A stretch of 64,000 nt of DNA from Oreohelix idahoensis (lineage: Eukaryota; Mollusca; Gastropoda; Stylommatophora; Oreohelicidae), in the NCBI GenBank assembly GCA_024509875.1, contig JAMPIV010016260.1:206001-270000 (forward strand), in the 5' to 3' direction. Numbering within the stretch: position 1 is the first letter of the stretch; each line of letters opens with the position of its first letter. The notes beneath the pieces were generated by a model. That model was not told the DNA's origin, searched no databases, and saw nothing but the letters and a program-made list of their open reading frames with translations. Positions 13,658 through 25,261 of the stretch are shown here, piece after piece. A program made the position numbers and the translations under genes.

Positions 13658-14406
13658 TACATCAGGCGAGTTTTCACTTTCAAAGTTATAATAGCAATAA
13701 CTGATAATTCATCTGGTCGTCCACTCCAGATAATTATATATTAGGCCTCTATAAAACAGTAAACACTGTGGATTCCTCATGTGTAGACATAAGCGTCTAA
13801 GTTCAAAATATACCGCTAATCATGCGGGTTTTAGAATAATATCTATTCTCATGGGTCTCTGTGTGTAAATCTAAACCTAACGGTCTAAGATGGCTCCAAC
13901 GAGCGTAACAAGTAGAATACTCTGCCTTCCAACCATTCGTGAGCTCTCGTCACCGGTTGACTCAAAATATGATCCTTACAAAGGAAGTGTGAAAGTTTCG
14001 TTTTTACCTTGCTACGAATTCCTAACACAACTTAGAAGCAACTGCCGTCTTCCTGACGAACAGAAATAACACAGGGGACTTTCAATAACAGTGGAAGAGT
14101 TTCCATCCCCAGAGGCAATGCAGAGACGTAACCAGACATTTCGTCTGACAGACCCAGTTCAACAAAAACTTCCTCCCGCCGGAAATCTTTCCCAAACTCT
14201 ATCTAGTTTGGACATGCGCTGTTCGCATCCACCTCTGACCTATGCAGTCAGCTGGTATAACCTTTTAGGGGAGTAACTACATATTTACTTTCCCTCAAAG
14301 CAAAAAATGAGTATTCGCCCTTAGATTAGGGTTCAATCGAAATATTTTCAAACATAACAAGTATACAGACCGACTACATTATCAGTTATGAAAACTGCAC
14401 GTAACA

Positions 14407-14738
14407 ATGGTCCGCAACCAGACGATACGTCAAGGCCTAAAATGCCACCCGCTGCAGACCCAAGTAGAACAGTCCCAACTAAGATGGTTTGGCCATGTCT
14501 GCAGAATGGGAGAAGATCGGCTACCACGACAAGCATGGGAAACAAAGAGCCAGGGATCCAGAACCCCAATACGACCGAGGGTCCGCTGGGAGGACAACAT
14601 TAGACAATCTTTGAAGGACCGAGGACTAGAATGGAACCAGGCCAGGAGGAAGACAGCCGATAGGATAGTCTGGCGCTCTCTCTTCCAAACCTCTACACCT
14701 CACGGTAGAAGGGGAACGACTAAGTAAGTAAGTAAGAA
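14407..14738 (+). mobile_element. LINE 3' end with (AAGT)n tail
   Basis: Plus-strand C-terminal coding end of an endonuclease/RT LINE: MVRNQTIRQGLK, SQLRWFGHVCRMGEDRLPRQ, RPRVRWEDNIRQSLKDRGLE, ending GRRGTTK and then (AAGT)n. It is nearly identical to 56962-57403. Its 5' side ends exactly at the LTR of element A (14406), so A probably integrated into this LINE and the rest lies left of the window. Confidence 0.85.
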
Positions 14739-15376
14739 GGAGATCAAAGTTATACAGCTAATATTAATTAAGAAGACAGTCAAATAAATTAGTAAGACCG
14801 TTAATTCTGTTTCTTGTCAACCAATAGTTTTATTCTTAGTACAATTTTTGAAAGATATGCCCGCATATCATGTGCAGCCTCCAGTTTGTTCACGAAGACT
14901 GCTACTTTTAGAACATTTCAATATAACAATATAGCCCGTTTACGAAACATTTCTTGTACCCCTTTGACTAGCTTCTCGTACTCCAGGCTGAGAACCCCTG
15001 GCTTAACTATCCGTATCTTGTTGAGCATAGGCCTTCAGTAAACACGTGCCAAGTCCTGCTGTCATGTGACATCAGCTAAAGTTCTTTCCACGTCTTTCTA
15101 GTCATTTTCTCTTTTTTAAATTGTCTATAACATTAACGTTCAGACTTAAGGGTATATTATATTTGGACATGCTCCCTAATATAACCGACTAGGTTGAACG
15201 GGACGCGCCTCGCCAAAACGAGGCAAAACTTTATTTTTAAAAAAAATAAATAAATAAACTTTTTTTTGCCGGCTCTCTTCTCCGTGTGTTTTTGGTCTAC
15301 GTCTGCATCTCTTTTCATGGGAATGTCAGAATAAAGACGGCCTTATAATGCTATCAACAGGTTTCCTCAACGTGTG
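14739..15376. other. Spacer, nothing recognised
   Basis: AT-rich sequence with only short frames (75 codons at 14814-15041, no motif). A short A/T-rich stretch at 15229-15270 is unremarkable. Confidence 0.5.
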
Positions 15377-15885
15377 TCCTATCCCAGAGGTGTCACTAGG
15401 GGGTGCGGACCGCACCCGAGTGACACCATCAGAGAGGGTGATCAGCTGAGGGGGTGACACCAAAATGACTGTCTACAAAATTTGTGCTCAGTGTTTCAGC
15501 AGAAATTTATTATTTTTTATAAAATATATCCATGTAGTTAGTTATAATCACAAAAACATTTTTCGTAAGCCCAGCTTACATGTACTGTATCAAAATACCT
15601 ACAAGGCTAAAACTCTATGCTAGTTTACTTTTTCAACCTTCTTATGCGCATTATGATTTAGTCGAGATGTTCACTAAGTGCTGAAATGCTTGTGTATTCC
15701 TGTTTATTTTGTTTTGTATTATTTCATTTATGAGTATATTTCCATATGCACTTACGAGTAACATTGGTACAAAAAACATTACTAAGGATTCTGTATGGTC
15801 TGGTACGAGAGGAGGTCCATGGGGGTGACACCATGAGTTACCGCACCGGGTGACACCAACCCTAGTTGACGCCTCTGTCCTATCC
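15377..15885. mobile_element. Non-autonomous hAT-like element (MITE)
   Basis: The element proper is 15385-15877 (493 bp). It has imperfect terminal inverted repeats: CAGAGGTGTCACTAGGG at the left, and at the right the reverse complement reads CAGAGGCGTCAACTAGGG. An 8-bp target duplication TCCTATCC flanks it (15377-15384 and 15878-15885). CAGNGG termini with 8-bp duplications are characteristic of the hAT superfamily. There is no transposase; GGGTGACACC-type subterminal repeats occur near both ends. Confidence 0.85.
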
Positions 15886-16439
15886 TTCACCATCATCTTC
15901 TCATTTCTTGTCCCACTGGCACTTGTCTAGTTCTTGTCATCAGTTCCCCATTAGTGATCTTGTCATACTTCTTCTTCTTCTTCCTCGTTCGCCTTCAGAC
16001 TTCCACATTTATGACTCTAATAAAGGCAGTAGTCAGCTCAAGGTTCCCGACATCTCCAAACAGTTTTTCATTGACAGAAGTGGGTTGTTGCCATATGCTA
16101 CTCCGTTCATTACTGTAGGTTGGGCGATCTTGTCACACCATTTTAATCCTTTTATTCTACTCAAGAACCCATTTATGAAAGAAAGTCTGTAGATTTTTGG
16201 TTGTTGTTCATGTTTCAGAACCAGACAACAGGCCTGTCTTGATATTTGAGTAGAAGATTCTGTTGTTGTTGTTTTTTTTTTTTTTTGTACTTGATTTCAA
16301 TTGATATTTTAATTAATAATTCCCTCCCCCCCTCCTTAAATTTGATTATGTCTGGATGTTACAAATGTGTTATTATTTTACCTCGATAATGTTGTATGCT
16401 TAAATAATGCTAAAAATACATGTGCTATTGAAAGGATAC
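15886..16439. other. Spacer, low-complexity T-rich
   Basis: Contains a 108-codon plus-strand frame (15866-16192) that starts inside the MITE and is rich in S, P, F and L with no recognised domain. I treat it as chance. TTG/T runs lie at 16261-16290. Confidence 0.45.
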
Positions 16440-16538
16440 GGTATGAAAGGTGAGCGAAAGGAAGGGCAGAATGTTAGACGGGCCTGCGCGCCCAATTCTC
16501 AACCCTTTGAAAATAAAGTTCGTTCGTTCGTTCGTTTG
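16440..16538 (+). mobile_element. LINE/SINE 3' end with (GTTC)n tail
   Basis: The sequence TATGAAAGGTGAGCGAAAGG ... GGGCAGAATGTTAGACGGGCCTG ends AATAAAGTTCGTTCGTTCG. The same end occurs in reverse at about 43654-43745 and 44653-44755. Retrotransposition is inferred from the shared 3' end followed by a tetranucleotide tail. Confidence 0.7.
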
Positions 16539-16754
16539 ATCTCGATATGTTTCGTAATGCGATGAAATCTCCGCTTGCTTTTTGTATTCTTATTTTGATA
16601 TTATTGTCTGTCCCTCCAACTTTGTTTCTATTGCTGCCAAGATACGTGCATGACTCTACACCTTATTAGTGGTGTTTCTAAATGTGTTTGTTATTTATTT
16701 CCGCAATTTTAATTTCCCACTGTGTTCATAATGGAACCCTATCAGTTACCACTT
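16539..16754. other. Spacer, nothing recognised
   Basis: T-rich sequence without a convincing frame or repeat. Confidence 0.4.
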
Positions 16755-16871
16755 CGCATCTACAACATAACAAGATCTGGTTTCCGAACTGAGGGAACAT
16801 CAAGAGGAAGATGGATTGACAATATTACATAAATCCTTCAACAACATGGGCTCACAGCTGCCATTGCCACA
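16755..16871 (+). mobile_element. LINE C-terminal fragment (putative)
   Basis: The plus-strand reading SGFRTEGTSRGRWIDNIT, followed after a stop by QQHGLTAA, resembles the GRPxxRWIDN tail common at the C-terminus of endonuclease/RT LINEs. It meets the minus-strand LINE tail at 16872. Too short to place in a clade. Confidence 0.4.
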
Positions 16872-17175
16872 CTTCTTCTTCTCTTCTTCTTTGATCCTTA
16901 GCCGCCGACCGTCGAAGCAGTCAGTGGCCATCACGCCTAGTGGCGTCTTGTAGGACAACAACAAATTTATTCCACTTTGCCCGATCGGTGGCCATCCTTC
17001 GTACAGTGCCCCAACTCTGGTTCATTATTTGCATCTCAGCCTCTACAGTCCTCCGCCAGGTTGTTTTTGGTCGGCCTCTCTTTCGTTTTCCTTGCGTCAC
17101 ACTTGGCTCAAAAGCGCAAATGTCAGCTGCCCACGCCCCACGCCTCACGACTCTTCACGACAAGAGTTGGCCGAA
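16872..17175 (-). mobile_element. 5'-truncated RTE-like LINE, (GAA)n tail
   Basis: Minus-strand 3' end homologous to the LINE at 61431-64000: GKRKRGRPKTTWRRTVEAEM, then GTVRRMATDRAKWNKFVVVL and QDATRRDGH, then a (GAA)n-type tail at 16872-16893. Homology stops near 17110, so the 5' boundary is approximate. The ORF at 16921-17148 is this fragment, not a host gene. Confidence 0.8.
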
Positions 17176-17954
17176 AAAGTAAAGTAAATGTAAGATTGTG
17201 CACTTACTTAACATTCATATTTGAAATAACACAAGACAGACTTGATATTAACGAAGGATCAATGGTTGACATTCTAGATCCTACCACGAAGTAACGCGTG
17301 GGCTTACGAACGCCTATTTTATTGAAAAATTGCCGGTAAGAAGAGAAACCGTATTCAGTGAAAGCTATCAGTGGCATGCGTATTAGGAGATTTTCACATA
17401 AGCATGCTTACGTCAGAATGAATGACTGACTATATTTAATGTCATTCATTAGACTGGCCATGCCCAAGCTAATACAAACATTGATAATCGTAAAGAGCTG
17501 AAGATATGATTTGTAATCACATGACATAGGCAGTAACAGCTGTGATAAAAATATTTTCTCAGTGTTTATCAAGCCTTTAATAAATCAAGACCCACGAGAA
17601 CTGCTGTTATTTTTTTAGCCACTTTTAGTTAAGTTCACTCATGGTTTATAGATTTGTCATGTTTCATATTTTTGACGTTCAATCTTTCTTTGTTCCACTC
17701 ATCGCAGAGAGCTGAAACTTTGCTTGCAGTTCCCTTTGTTGGTATACTTTAATCTAAATAGTATGGACTTCACTGACTCAGCCGATTTTACTTAACTGAA
17801 ACAATGTTTAATAAATGTGTAAATAATTCAATTTAAATTAAGGGTTTTAAACTAAGGGTAATAATGAACTGCAAATATAGAATTGATTAATATGTGTAGG
17901 GACGGGAGTTCAATGAGGAATAAGAAGTGCCGATTAAATCAGCGTATTTACTGT
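17176..17954. other. Spacer, nothing recognised
   Basis: AT-rich with no frame or repeat I can support. Confidence 0.45.
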
Positions 17955-17959
17955 AATAG

Positions 17960-20385
17960 TGTCGTAGATTTTTGATAGGGGAATTAAGACTTGGGTTGGT
18001 CCCTTCTGAATAGATTAGAATGAGTGATAGCCACAATGAGAGATGATAATAGAAATAGATTTCCACGAGTGAGATGGTAGAAATTTATAGAGGCTGTCCC
18101 GGAAAGCAAGAATCTTCTCTCTCTCCGCCTATCTTCTACAACAGATCCAGAGGAGTCAGACAGTCTATAAACTATATATATTAATATATTTATATTACCA
18201 CTCACGTGCACACACACACAATTGACGACATATAGACGCACACACGTGGGAAAACTATAACAATGATTATATAGATAATTTGGAACGAGCTGACCAACGC
18301 GCTGATTAAGTTCAAGAGAAATTTTAATTATCATCTAAAATTTCATCACAACACATAAAAATTACATCAAAGCATATACAACTAGTCATAAAGTCAAGAA
18401 AGATGCTACAAGAATGATAGACCCACAGTATGATCCTATCCCTCGATGTTTATCCCACAGTCCTGTTAGGAGAAAAGTGATAGCCCAAAAATTCACGGAT
18501 ACATTAGCGGTAATCTAATGATTTTCCCCTTTTAAAGGTATGAACAGACTTAGATATTAGTATGATCTATCCTAAGAAAAAGTATCTTGTTGCAACAAAA
18601 AAACTTGCATAAAGAAATTACAAAGTGGGTGAAATTTGGTATACCATAAAAAAAGAGTCACTCGTTCCTGCTTTCTCTCGGTTCATTCATCAGGGCCCTG
18701 ACTCACACAACCTTACCTACAATCGTGCTGCTGTTCGCCGTCTGGCGCACTTTATGAGACAATCTGTTTTATCGTTTGATGAAGAGGATACCCAGCTCTG
18801 CAGATCTTGGTTTCATCCAATTTGTCCGGGGAGCGTCCTTTTCAGGCGATAATTTCGTTCAGATTTTAAGTTAGTGTCACTTTATCAGTTCACGTAAGAA
18901 TTAGTTTTCAAGCGGGCTCACAGGATCAGAATCACGAGGTTTCCACTACTTAGGAACAATGTCAGGTTTGTAACTTCGATCAAAAGGTAAAATTCTTGGT
19001 CACACCACAAGTTGACATAATTTGCGGAACGTTACTGTTTGTAATAGTTGACTTGCCACAAGGGCTGAACTGTACTTAAGTTTTCTCAGAAAGAATAAAA
19101 TCTGGCGCAATAGGCCCGTTATGTCATTTCACCTTTAAAGTCTTGTAAAGATTTGACACCAAGTCTTTTAAGGAGAATATTTTAGTTCTTCGCAGATATT
19201 ACTCATCAGTACTTAACGCTGGCAAAGTTTGGGTTAACCCAAGTTTTCACTGCATAGGGAAGAAAAACCACATATAAAATACTATACATACTATGTACTT
19301 GTTATAACTTACATTTTAACTGCAAGCATACAGCTTGACTTATCATTTAAAACTTCCCGTGAAATAAGTTATATTCATAAAATCAATCATCATGAATTAG
19401 GAATACATACGTATCCCATCAATACTCAAGATGTAGCAATGCAGTTAAAAGTTAGTTTTTAAAAAAATATTCTCGTCTGATTATTTAGCAGTTAAATTTA
19501 ATTCCTTCTAGCTACCTGGTTTTAAGCTAGAAATTATAATTTATTCTGCTTTCCACTGAAACACGTCAGCTAGAGAATATAACAGTCTTATAAATTAAGC
19601 ACTCTGCACAAAAATCTAACTAGTGAAATAAGCGATTTAACACTTTAAACACTTCACAAAATACTAGATATAATATATTTACCTCAACACAGAACTACTA
19701 AGAACTAAAACCACTTCGACCAACTAATGCCCTCTATCATCAACAGAGATACTTAGAAATCGAACATTCAATTCGACCAGCTAATTGCTTCTATAACAGA
19801 GATTCTTAGGGCTCGAACGTAGGTTGTTCTAGTCTAACTGCGAAGTTACTGAGTGCGTGAAGTCAGGTTTCCAACTCTAGTTATATCTATAAAACGGACA
19901 AAGATGTGCGCTATTTCCAAAACCACGCAATAGCCTCCCCTTCTCATTACACCTACGTACCTTAGACGGTGGACATAACATGCCAAACGCGTCTTAGACA
20001 CCTCACGCTACGAAACTGTCTGAGAGTGCCGTGACAGAGGAAATTACCAGACAAATGTCTCATTCTGCGCCGTGCAGATGACGGTTATCACACCTCACGC
20101 CGGAGAAACGTTCGTGACAGGTGAAAATGCTAGCCAAAAGTCTCCTCCTATGTCTGAGTATGAAACATAATCACACATCTCGTCTGACTGACATCTACGT
20201 AATAGAATCCGTATCAGTATGAGAAATAAAAACGGTAAAGTGAGAATGGGAAAGAAAATATTTTTCGCAAACGAACGAATGCGAGAACACAGGAAAAGGA
20301 TATAAGAGCGATAATAAAGTAGAGGACACGGGTAGAAAAAGAAAGGAAATATAGAAAATGTATTGATCATAATCTCTATGCGACA
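17960..20385 (-). repeat. LTR element D, 3' LTR (2426 bp)
   Basis: Plus-strand termini TGTCGTAG (17960) and GCGACA (20385) form the inverted repeat TGTCG/CGACA. The whole segment recurs in the right LTR (34304-40680, once its LINE insertion is removed) with high identity. The left flank AATAG (17955-17959) and right flank AATAA (40681-40685) are a probable 5-bp target duplication with one mismatch. On the minus strand this is the 3' LTR, next to the polypurine tract. Confidence 0.88.
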
Positions 20386-20413
20386 GAACGTTCCCCCCCC
20401 CCCTTTTAAGATA
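20386..20413 (-). promoter_or_regulatory. Polypurine tract of element D
   Basis: The minus strand reads a few A residues and then a run of G residues (plus-strand C-run at about 20393-20403), a few bases before the 3' LTR start. This is the expected place and composition for a plus-strand primer. Confidence 0.75.
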
Positions 20414-20434
20414 TGGAAGCACTCCATGTCTACG

Positions 20435-21174
20435 TTATGGAAATAAATTTCCTATATCCGTAGCTTCAGGGTGTCTGTTCTCTTCCCTCTCATCTTCCCC
20501 CTCCATCTCTCTCCAATTCCTACTCAAGTCTACTCCCAAAGTTTCCTTTCTCTGGAATGTCTCCCATGCGCGCTTGAAAGAGCGTCGCCGCTTCTGACAT
20601 TTTTGAAAGATTACGTGTGCTTGCAGTGGAATTTCCCTGCCACTAACGTCATCTTCGTCAATTTGGGCGATCGTCAGGAGATGTTCGGAGGTCGGCCCCG
20701 GTCTTTCCAAGTATCTCTTTAACTGATTTAAATGGAAAACCTTCTCCTTTCCTTCAATAGAGATCTGGTAGTTAGCCTTAGAAATCTTTTTCGGGACGGT
20801 AAACGGCCTTTGCCATCCGATTCTCAGTTGGTTGTTCCCGGTAGGGAGTAACACCAAAACTTTCTCTCCTGCTTCCAGTTCTCTCTCTTTCGCAACTTTC
20901 CTGTATCGGTTAGCGCGCTTTGTGCATGCTCGCTTAAAGTTAGTCGCTGCTAGGTCCCATCCTAGTTTCAACCTTTCCTTTAAATCCGACACATATTTAC
21001 TTGCTGAGACAACATTCTCATCAGCCTTCTGGTCTGTCAGTGACCAAAGTAAGGCTTCCAGTGGCCCTTAATAGGTCTGCCGAATAAAAGCTTGCTAGCG
21101 GAAATCCTGTGGAAGTATGAGGAGATTCTCTGTAGCTAAATAAAGCTGCAGGAATACAAAGATCCCAATCTTCA
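20435..21174 (-). pseudogene. Element D integrase C-terminal part (broken)
   Basis: The minus strand starts at the border of element B with PEDWDLCIPAALFSYRESPH, the region after the catalytic glutamate in gypsy integrases. It changes frame near 21070 and continues in 20435-20992: AGEKVLVLLPTGNNQLRIGW, a GPY/F-like QRPFTVPKKISKANY, then FHLNQLKRYLERP. It ends with a charged tail at 20435. No RT follows; the polypurine tract and LTR come directly after. The companion N-terminal part is at 31280-32031 on the other side of element B. About 50 residues that should contain the catalytic E are absent from both sides. Confidence 0.75.
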
Positions 21175-21756
21175 GGTTGGGAGTAGAAAATGCATTAGTT
21201 TTAACGCCCAGTTTGGCACTTCGCCACTTCACCCAATAGCTACTCTATGTCACGTGATGAGACCGGCTGGGAAAGTATTTGCTAACGAAGCAGGTAAAAA
21301 ACGAGAGAGTTAGCAGCGAAGGGGGCATTCAGTGTCCAGCCGTTTTACGGTTGAGATGTGTATAATGGGTATGTGTGTATAACCCTAATATATATATATT
21401 CATCGGTATATTATACTGTCGATGGAAGTATATAACTGCATATCATATTTCAGGATTGTTCATGCAAAGGAGTGACTACGATTATTATTATTAATTTTGA
21501 TTGTGTTATATTGCCTGACCACATCAATGGGTCTATTGCGAAGTTTCGTCATGTATATTAAAGTACAAACCGTCACTCAGTTGTTATTACTTTCGTTGGA
21601 GAAAGAGATGTGTGCACGGAAGTAAATTAATGTTTATTCGCCAGGCACGTAAAGAGAGAACCCTGGACATTACATTCATATCCATATTGGATACAAATAA
21701 ACAGTCGTGCAAAAGCAAAAGGCAGGCATAAGCACGAAATATAACCTCCCTCAACA
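21175..21756 (+). repeat. LTR element B, 5' LTR (582 bp)
   Basis: Matches 30376-31279 at about 99% once a 322-bp insertion-plus-duplication is removed, giving exactly 582 bp for both. Termini are TGTTGGGAG ... CTCAACA, with the first base changed here (G at 21175). Differences include a C/T at the AATAGC(T/C)ACTC block and a (TA)n length change. Confidence 0.9.
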
Positions 21757-21758
21757 GA

Positions 21759-21779
21759 TGGGGGCCAAGCCGGGATGCC
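21759..21779 (+). promoter_or_regulatory. Primer-binding site of element B
   Basis: TGGGGGCCAAGCCGGGATGC begins two bases after the 5' LTR and is complementary to a tRNA-like 3' end finishing in CCA. The tRNA species is not identified. Confidence 0.55.
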
Positions 21780-23226
21780 TCGCGAGTTTTTATGCCTGAA
21801 TTAATTATGTTTATCTAAAATGCAGTTGCATCAATTGAACTATAACATGATTGAACATGAAACAGGAGTTTAGATGCAATTTTAAGGCAACGTGTTTTAA
21901 GCTATATAACAATGACTTTTTGTTCGTGTAATTGAACCTTTTTGCAAACGAACCTTTTTGCAAACACTGCGTTGAAACCAGCAATCGGGCAAATGAACTT
22001 CCCGTGCAAACGAAACGTTTTGACGCACAGCGGCAAATTAGCCACGCCCCGTGACCTTTAACGGCAGCAGGAATCTAGGTCAACAAACACGCTCGTATTG
22101 ATTTCTGTTTATGGAATATTTTAAAGACAAACGGAGTACCTAGTTTTTCCAAAAACATTGAAGGCTTTCAGGGACCAATACGTTGTACTAACATTTATAA
22201 ATCAATAAAAGAAACTTTATGGACCTTATTATTAAAAAATAAATAAAACAGTTCGACAAGACGACGTATGATCACACAAGTTTTCAGAACTATAATTTCT
22301 ATTTTTGGCTCAGTGTTCCTGATTCAAGCGAGACAGTATTATCAGCGTTACGCCGTATTCAGACCCAAATAGTTTAGTTTTGTCTGCACTTTAAGATAGG
22401 TTTAGTTACAGTTTAAAAGCTACTGGATTGTGATAACCCAGTTTACAGCATCCTGTGCTTTTATAGCGTGCTCCATCTTCGCTATTTTTTCTTTTTTTTT
22501 CTATTCTATATGTTCAGTGTTGCCAATTTTTTTTTTTTAGGTATCATTTTTTTTCATTCATTTTCGGAAGTATGATGAAAGGTGATTTTCTATAGGTTTA
22601 TGTGAGGTTTGCATTTAGGGAATTTTAGCGCTTTGATGCATTCATACTGATAGTCCTTTTTTGCATCGCGAACATTTAATTTTTGTTTAGATGTGTCGTT
22701 AGGTATCACGTTTTGTTATTGTTTCGTATATATGTCTCACATTGTCGTTGTTGTTGTAATAGTGCTTTCTATACTTTCTTCTCTTTAGTTGTTAATGTGA
22801 CGGTTGTTTCGTTTTAGTTGTGAATTATTTGTAGTGTCTAATAGTTATTATTTGTTTACATTTTAATATAGAATATTGTTTTTGTAGTCTTATTTTAGTT
22901 AATTTTTATTTGTTTTTGTGTGTGTTGTATTTGAAAATATACCATCATCATCATCATTGTCATTGACATCATCGCCTTAATTTTTTTCATTGTACATGTG
23001 TCTGGACCCATTGATATGCATGGCATAATTTTGCATATTTTTTTCCCTTTTATTATAACATGTATTGGGCACTGCAATGTTCAATAACTATATCACCATA
23101 ATTTAACACATTTTAATTATGTCCTTGGTGGTTTTGTAGGACTTACATATGTGCTGAGTTTGTATTGTTCAACATTACAAATACCACCATATTTTGAACG
23201 GAAAGCGGTTTCTGGGAGAAACCCAT
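21780..23226 (+). other. Element B 5' leader (non-coding)
   Basis: About 1.45 kb with no meaningful frame. It contains the direct repeat GAACCTTTTTGCAAAC at 21945-21980 and T-runs at about 22480-22560. Confidence 0.5.
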
Positions 23227-24763
23227 GTCTTCGTTTCATGACTTCATAGAAATTGGGATTAAATTTAATAAATCAGGAGCGGAACTAGAGGCGTTGGTAC
23301 TGCCCAATTTGACAGCTATAATGCAAGAATTGAAAGGCAGAATGAACGTGAATTAAAACGTCTTCGGTTAGAACATGATGAGAAGAAAAAGGCACAAGAT
23401 TTAGAGAAGGACAAGTTAGAACTGGAACAAAAGGAGAAATTAGAGAGAAAAAAGATGGAAGAGAAAGAAAAAGATCTTGCACAAGCTCTTGCGCTAGAAA
23501 AACTAAAGATTGACGCTGAACAAGAAAAATTAAGATTAGCTGCTGCAACTGCACAGAAAGCAACTGATATGGAGATAGAGAAATTGCATATTCAGAAAGA
23601 TGTAGATGTTGCTGTCGCCCTAAGTAAAGTGGAGTTGGACGCTCCAAAAACATCATCTAGTGCACCTATGACCACAAACCGGATACGATTGCCAAATTTC
23701 AACCAACAAAATGACTGCACAGATAGCTTCTTACAACAAATTGAGCTCATGGTCAGTGCGTTGAAGATCCCCAAGGGTCAATGGAGTGCTACGTTATGCG
23801 ATTTTTTAACAGCGGACGCTCTACAGGCTTACTTTGCTCTGGACAGCACTATTAGAGAAGACTACGATGTTGTCAAGGAGACATTGCTACGTAAATTTCA
23901 GCTTACGGAAGCAGGATTCCGTGATAAATTTCATTCCTGTCTGCCTAGCAGGAAAGTTGACTTTGGAGAATTTATATCATTCATAAAATTATATTCTAAA
24001 AGATGGATAGAGTTGTCCGGAATTGATAAGACCTTCACTGGCTTACTTGATCTAATGTTACGTGACAAGGTGTTGTCCGCATGAAGCACCGATCTTGCCT
24101 CATTTTTTCAAGAAAGAAAACCGAAAGACCTTGAGGCAATGGAGATACTTGGGAGACAATATATGACAGCTCACACAGATAAAGAAGTTCACAAACCAAC
24201 TATAAAGGACGCACTCGTAGTATGTGTGGCTCGTCATGACTTTAGAGATGGTGGTCAGAGACCTCGATCACAGAGTGTGGACAGCAGAGTAAGGCAAAGC
24301 TATAGATCCAACTATCGAGGAAAATATAACTTCCCAAGGCAAAGGTCACCATCTAACTTCTCACAGAGACAAGACTATGGTTATTCAAACCAAGGTCAGT
24401 GGCGGCAGAATTTTAGCCGTGGTGAGGAAATGCATCACAAACGGATGGATCATAGACCCACACAAGACAATGCATCCTACAGTGGTAACAGGAATAATGG
24501 CATATGTTGGTCATGTGCTAGGAATAGACCTTATAAGAAATATTATGGTAAGAGTACTAACAAACACTTTGGGCATAATGACAATAGCAATCATGAAAAG
24601 GGTAATGCATGTGTAACTACAAAAAAGAATGATGAGAAGGGAGCCGACCATGCCTATGCATGTATTGTTAGTTCACTTAATGATGAAAATTGTTATGGAT
24701 GCCAATCTTTATTCCAACCTGGTTCACAGCCCAGGTTGATCTTGGGGGCATGCTGTACCTGCT
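23227..24763 (+). pseudogene. Element B gag (frameshift and stop)
   Basis: Plus-strand Gag beginning MSSFHDFIEIGIKF at 23227, similar to the true Gag start of element C. A frame change near 23290 leads into an E/K-rich coiled coil (23300-23620). The capsid region follows (RLPNFNQQNDCTDSFLQQIE ... RWIELSGIDKTFTGLLDLML) to an in-frame TGA at 24082-24084. Reading continues in the same frame to a basic R/N/Q-rich tail (SQSVDSRVRQSYRSNYRGKY) and NCYGCQSLFQPG at about 24690-24725. The frame then changes before the protease. No CCHC knuckle is present. Confidence 0.82.
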
Positions 24764-25261
24764 ATGTCATCTTGTGAGAACGTGGGACGTCTCTCATTAT
24801 ATACTGGTTTCCTGTATAACAGGCATGTAAGTGTCCTTCGTGATTCTGGATGTACCACTGTTGGAGTACGTAGATCGTTAATTGATGAATCTGCCTTTAC
24901 TGGTAAAACAGTGAAGTGCATAACATTTGGTGGGAGTATAGAGTGTTACCCAGTGGCAGAAATAGATATTGCCCCACCCTTCTTTACAGGTAAGGTAAGG
25001 GCATGTGTCCTTGACCAACCAGTATCAGACATTATTCTTGGTAATATACCAGGTATTAATGATTGCTCTGCAGAGGAGATACATAAATGGGTTGAATCTC
25101 ACCCAATGATGGCTAATGCTGTGGTCACTAGGGCCCAGCATGCCGCTGAATCCAAGGCAGAGCCAGCTATACCATTTAGTGAGAGAGCATCTCTTCAGAA
25201 TGTTCATAATGTTTCCCCCCAGTCGTTCGCGGCCAAACAGCGCGAAGATGTTGCGTTGTAA
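24764..25261 (+). pseudogene. Element B aspartic protease
   Basis: Retropepsin-type domain: active site LRDSGCTTVGVRRSLI near residues 26-41, then GSIECYPVAEIDIA, the flap-like FFTGKV, DIILGNIPG and a linker AVVTRAQ. It ends at a TAA (25259-25261) that lies in frame with the integrase frame starting at 25265, so PR and INT are one reading interrupted by a single stop. The ATG at 24764 is only the first one in this frame; the protein originally continued from Gag. It cleaves the Gag-Pol polyprotein in the particle. Confidence 0.85.

Noticed and set aside
14348..14603. Overlapping frames on both strands near the LINE end
   Set aside because: They are shadows of the LINE C-terminal frame at 14407-14727 and of the element A LTR.
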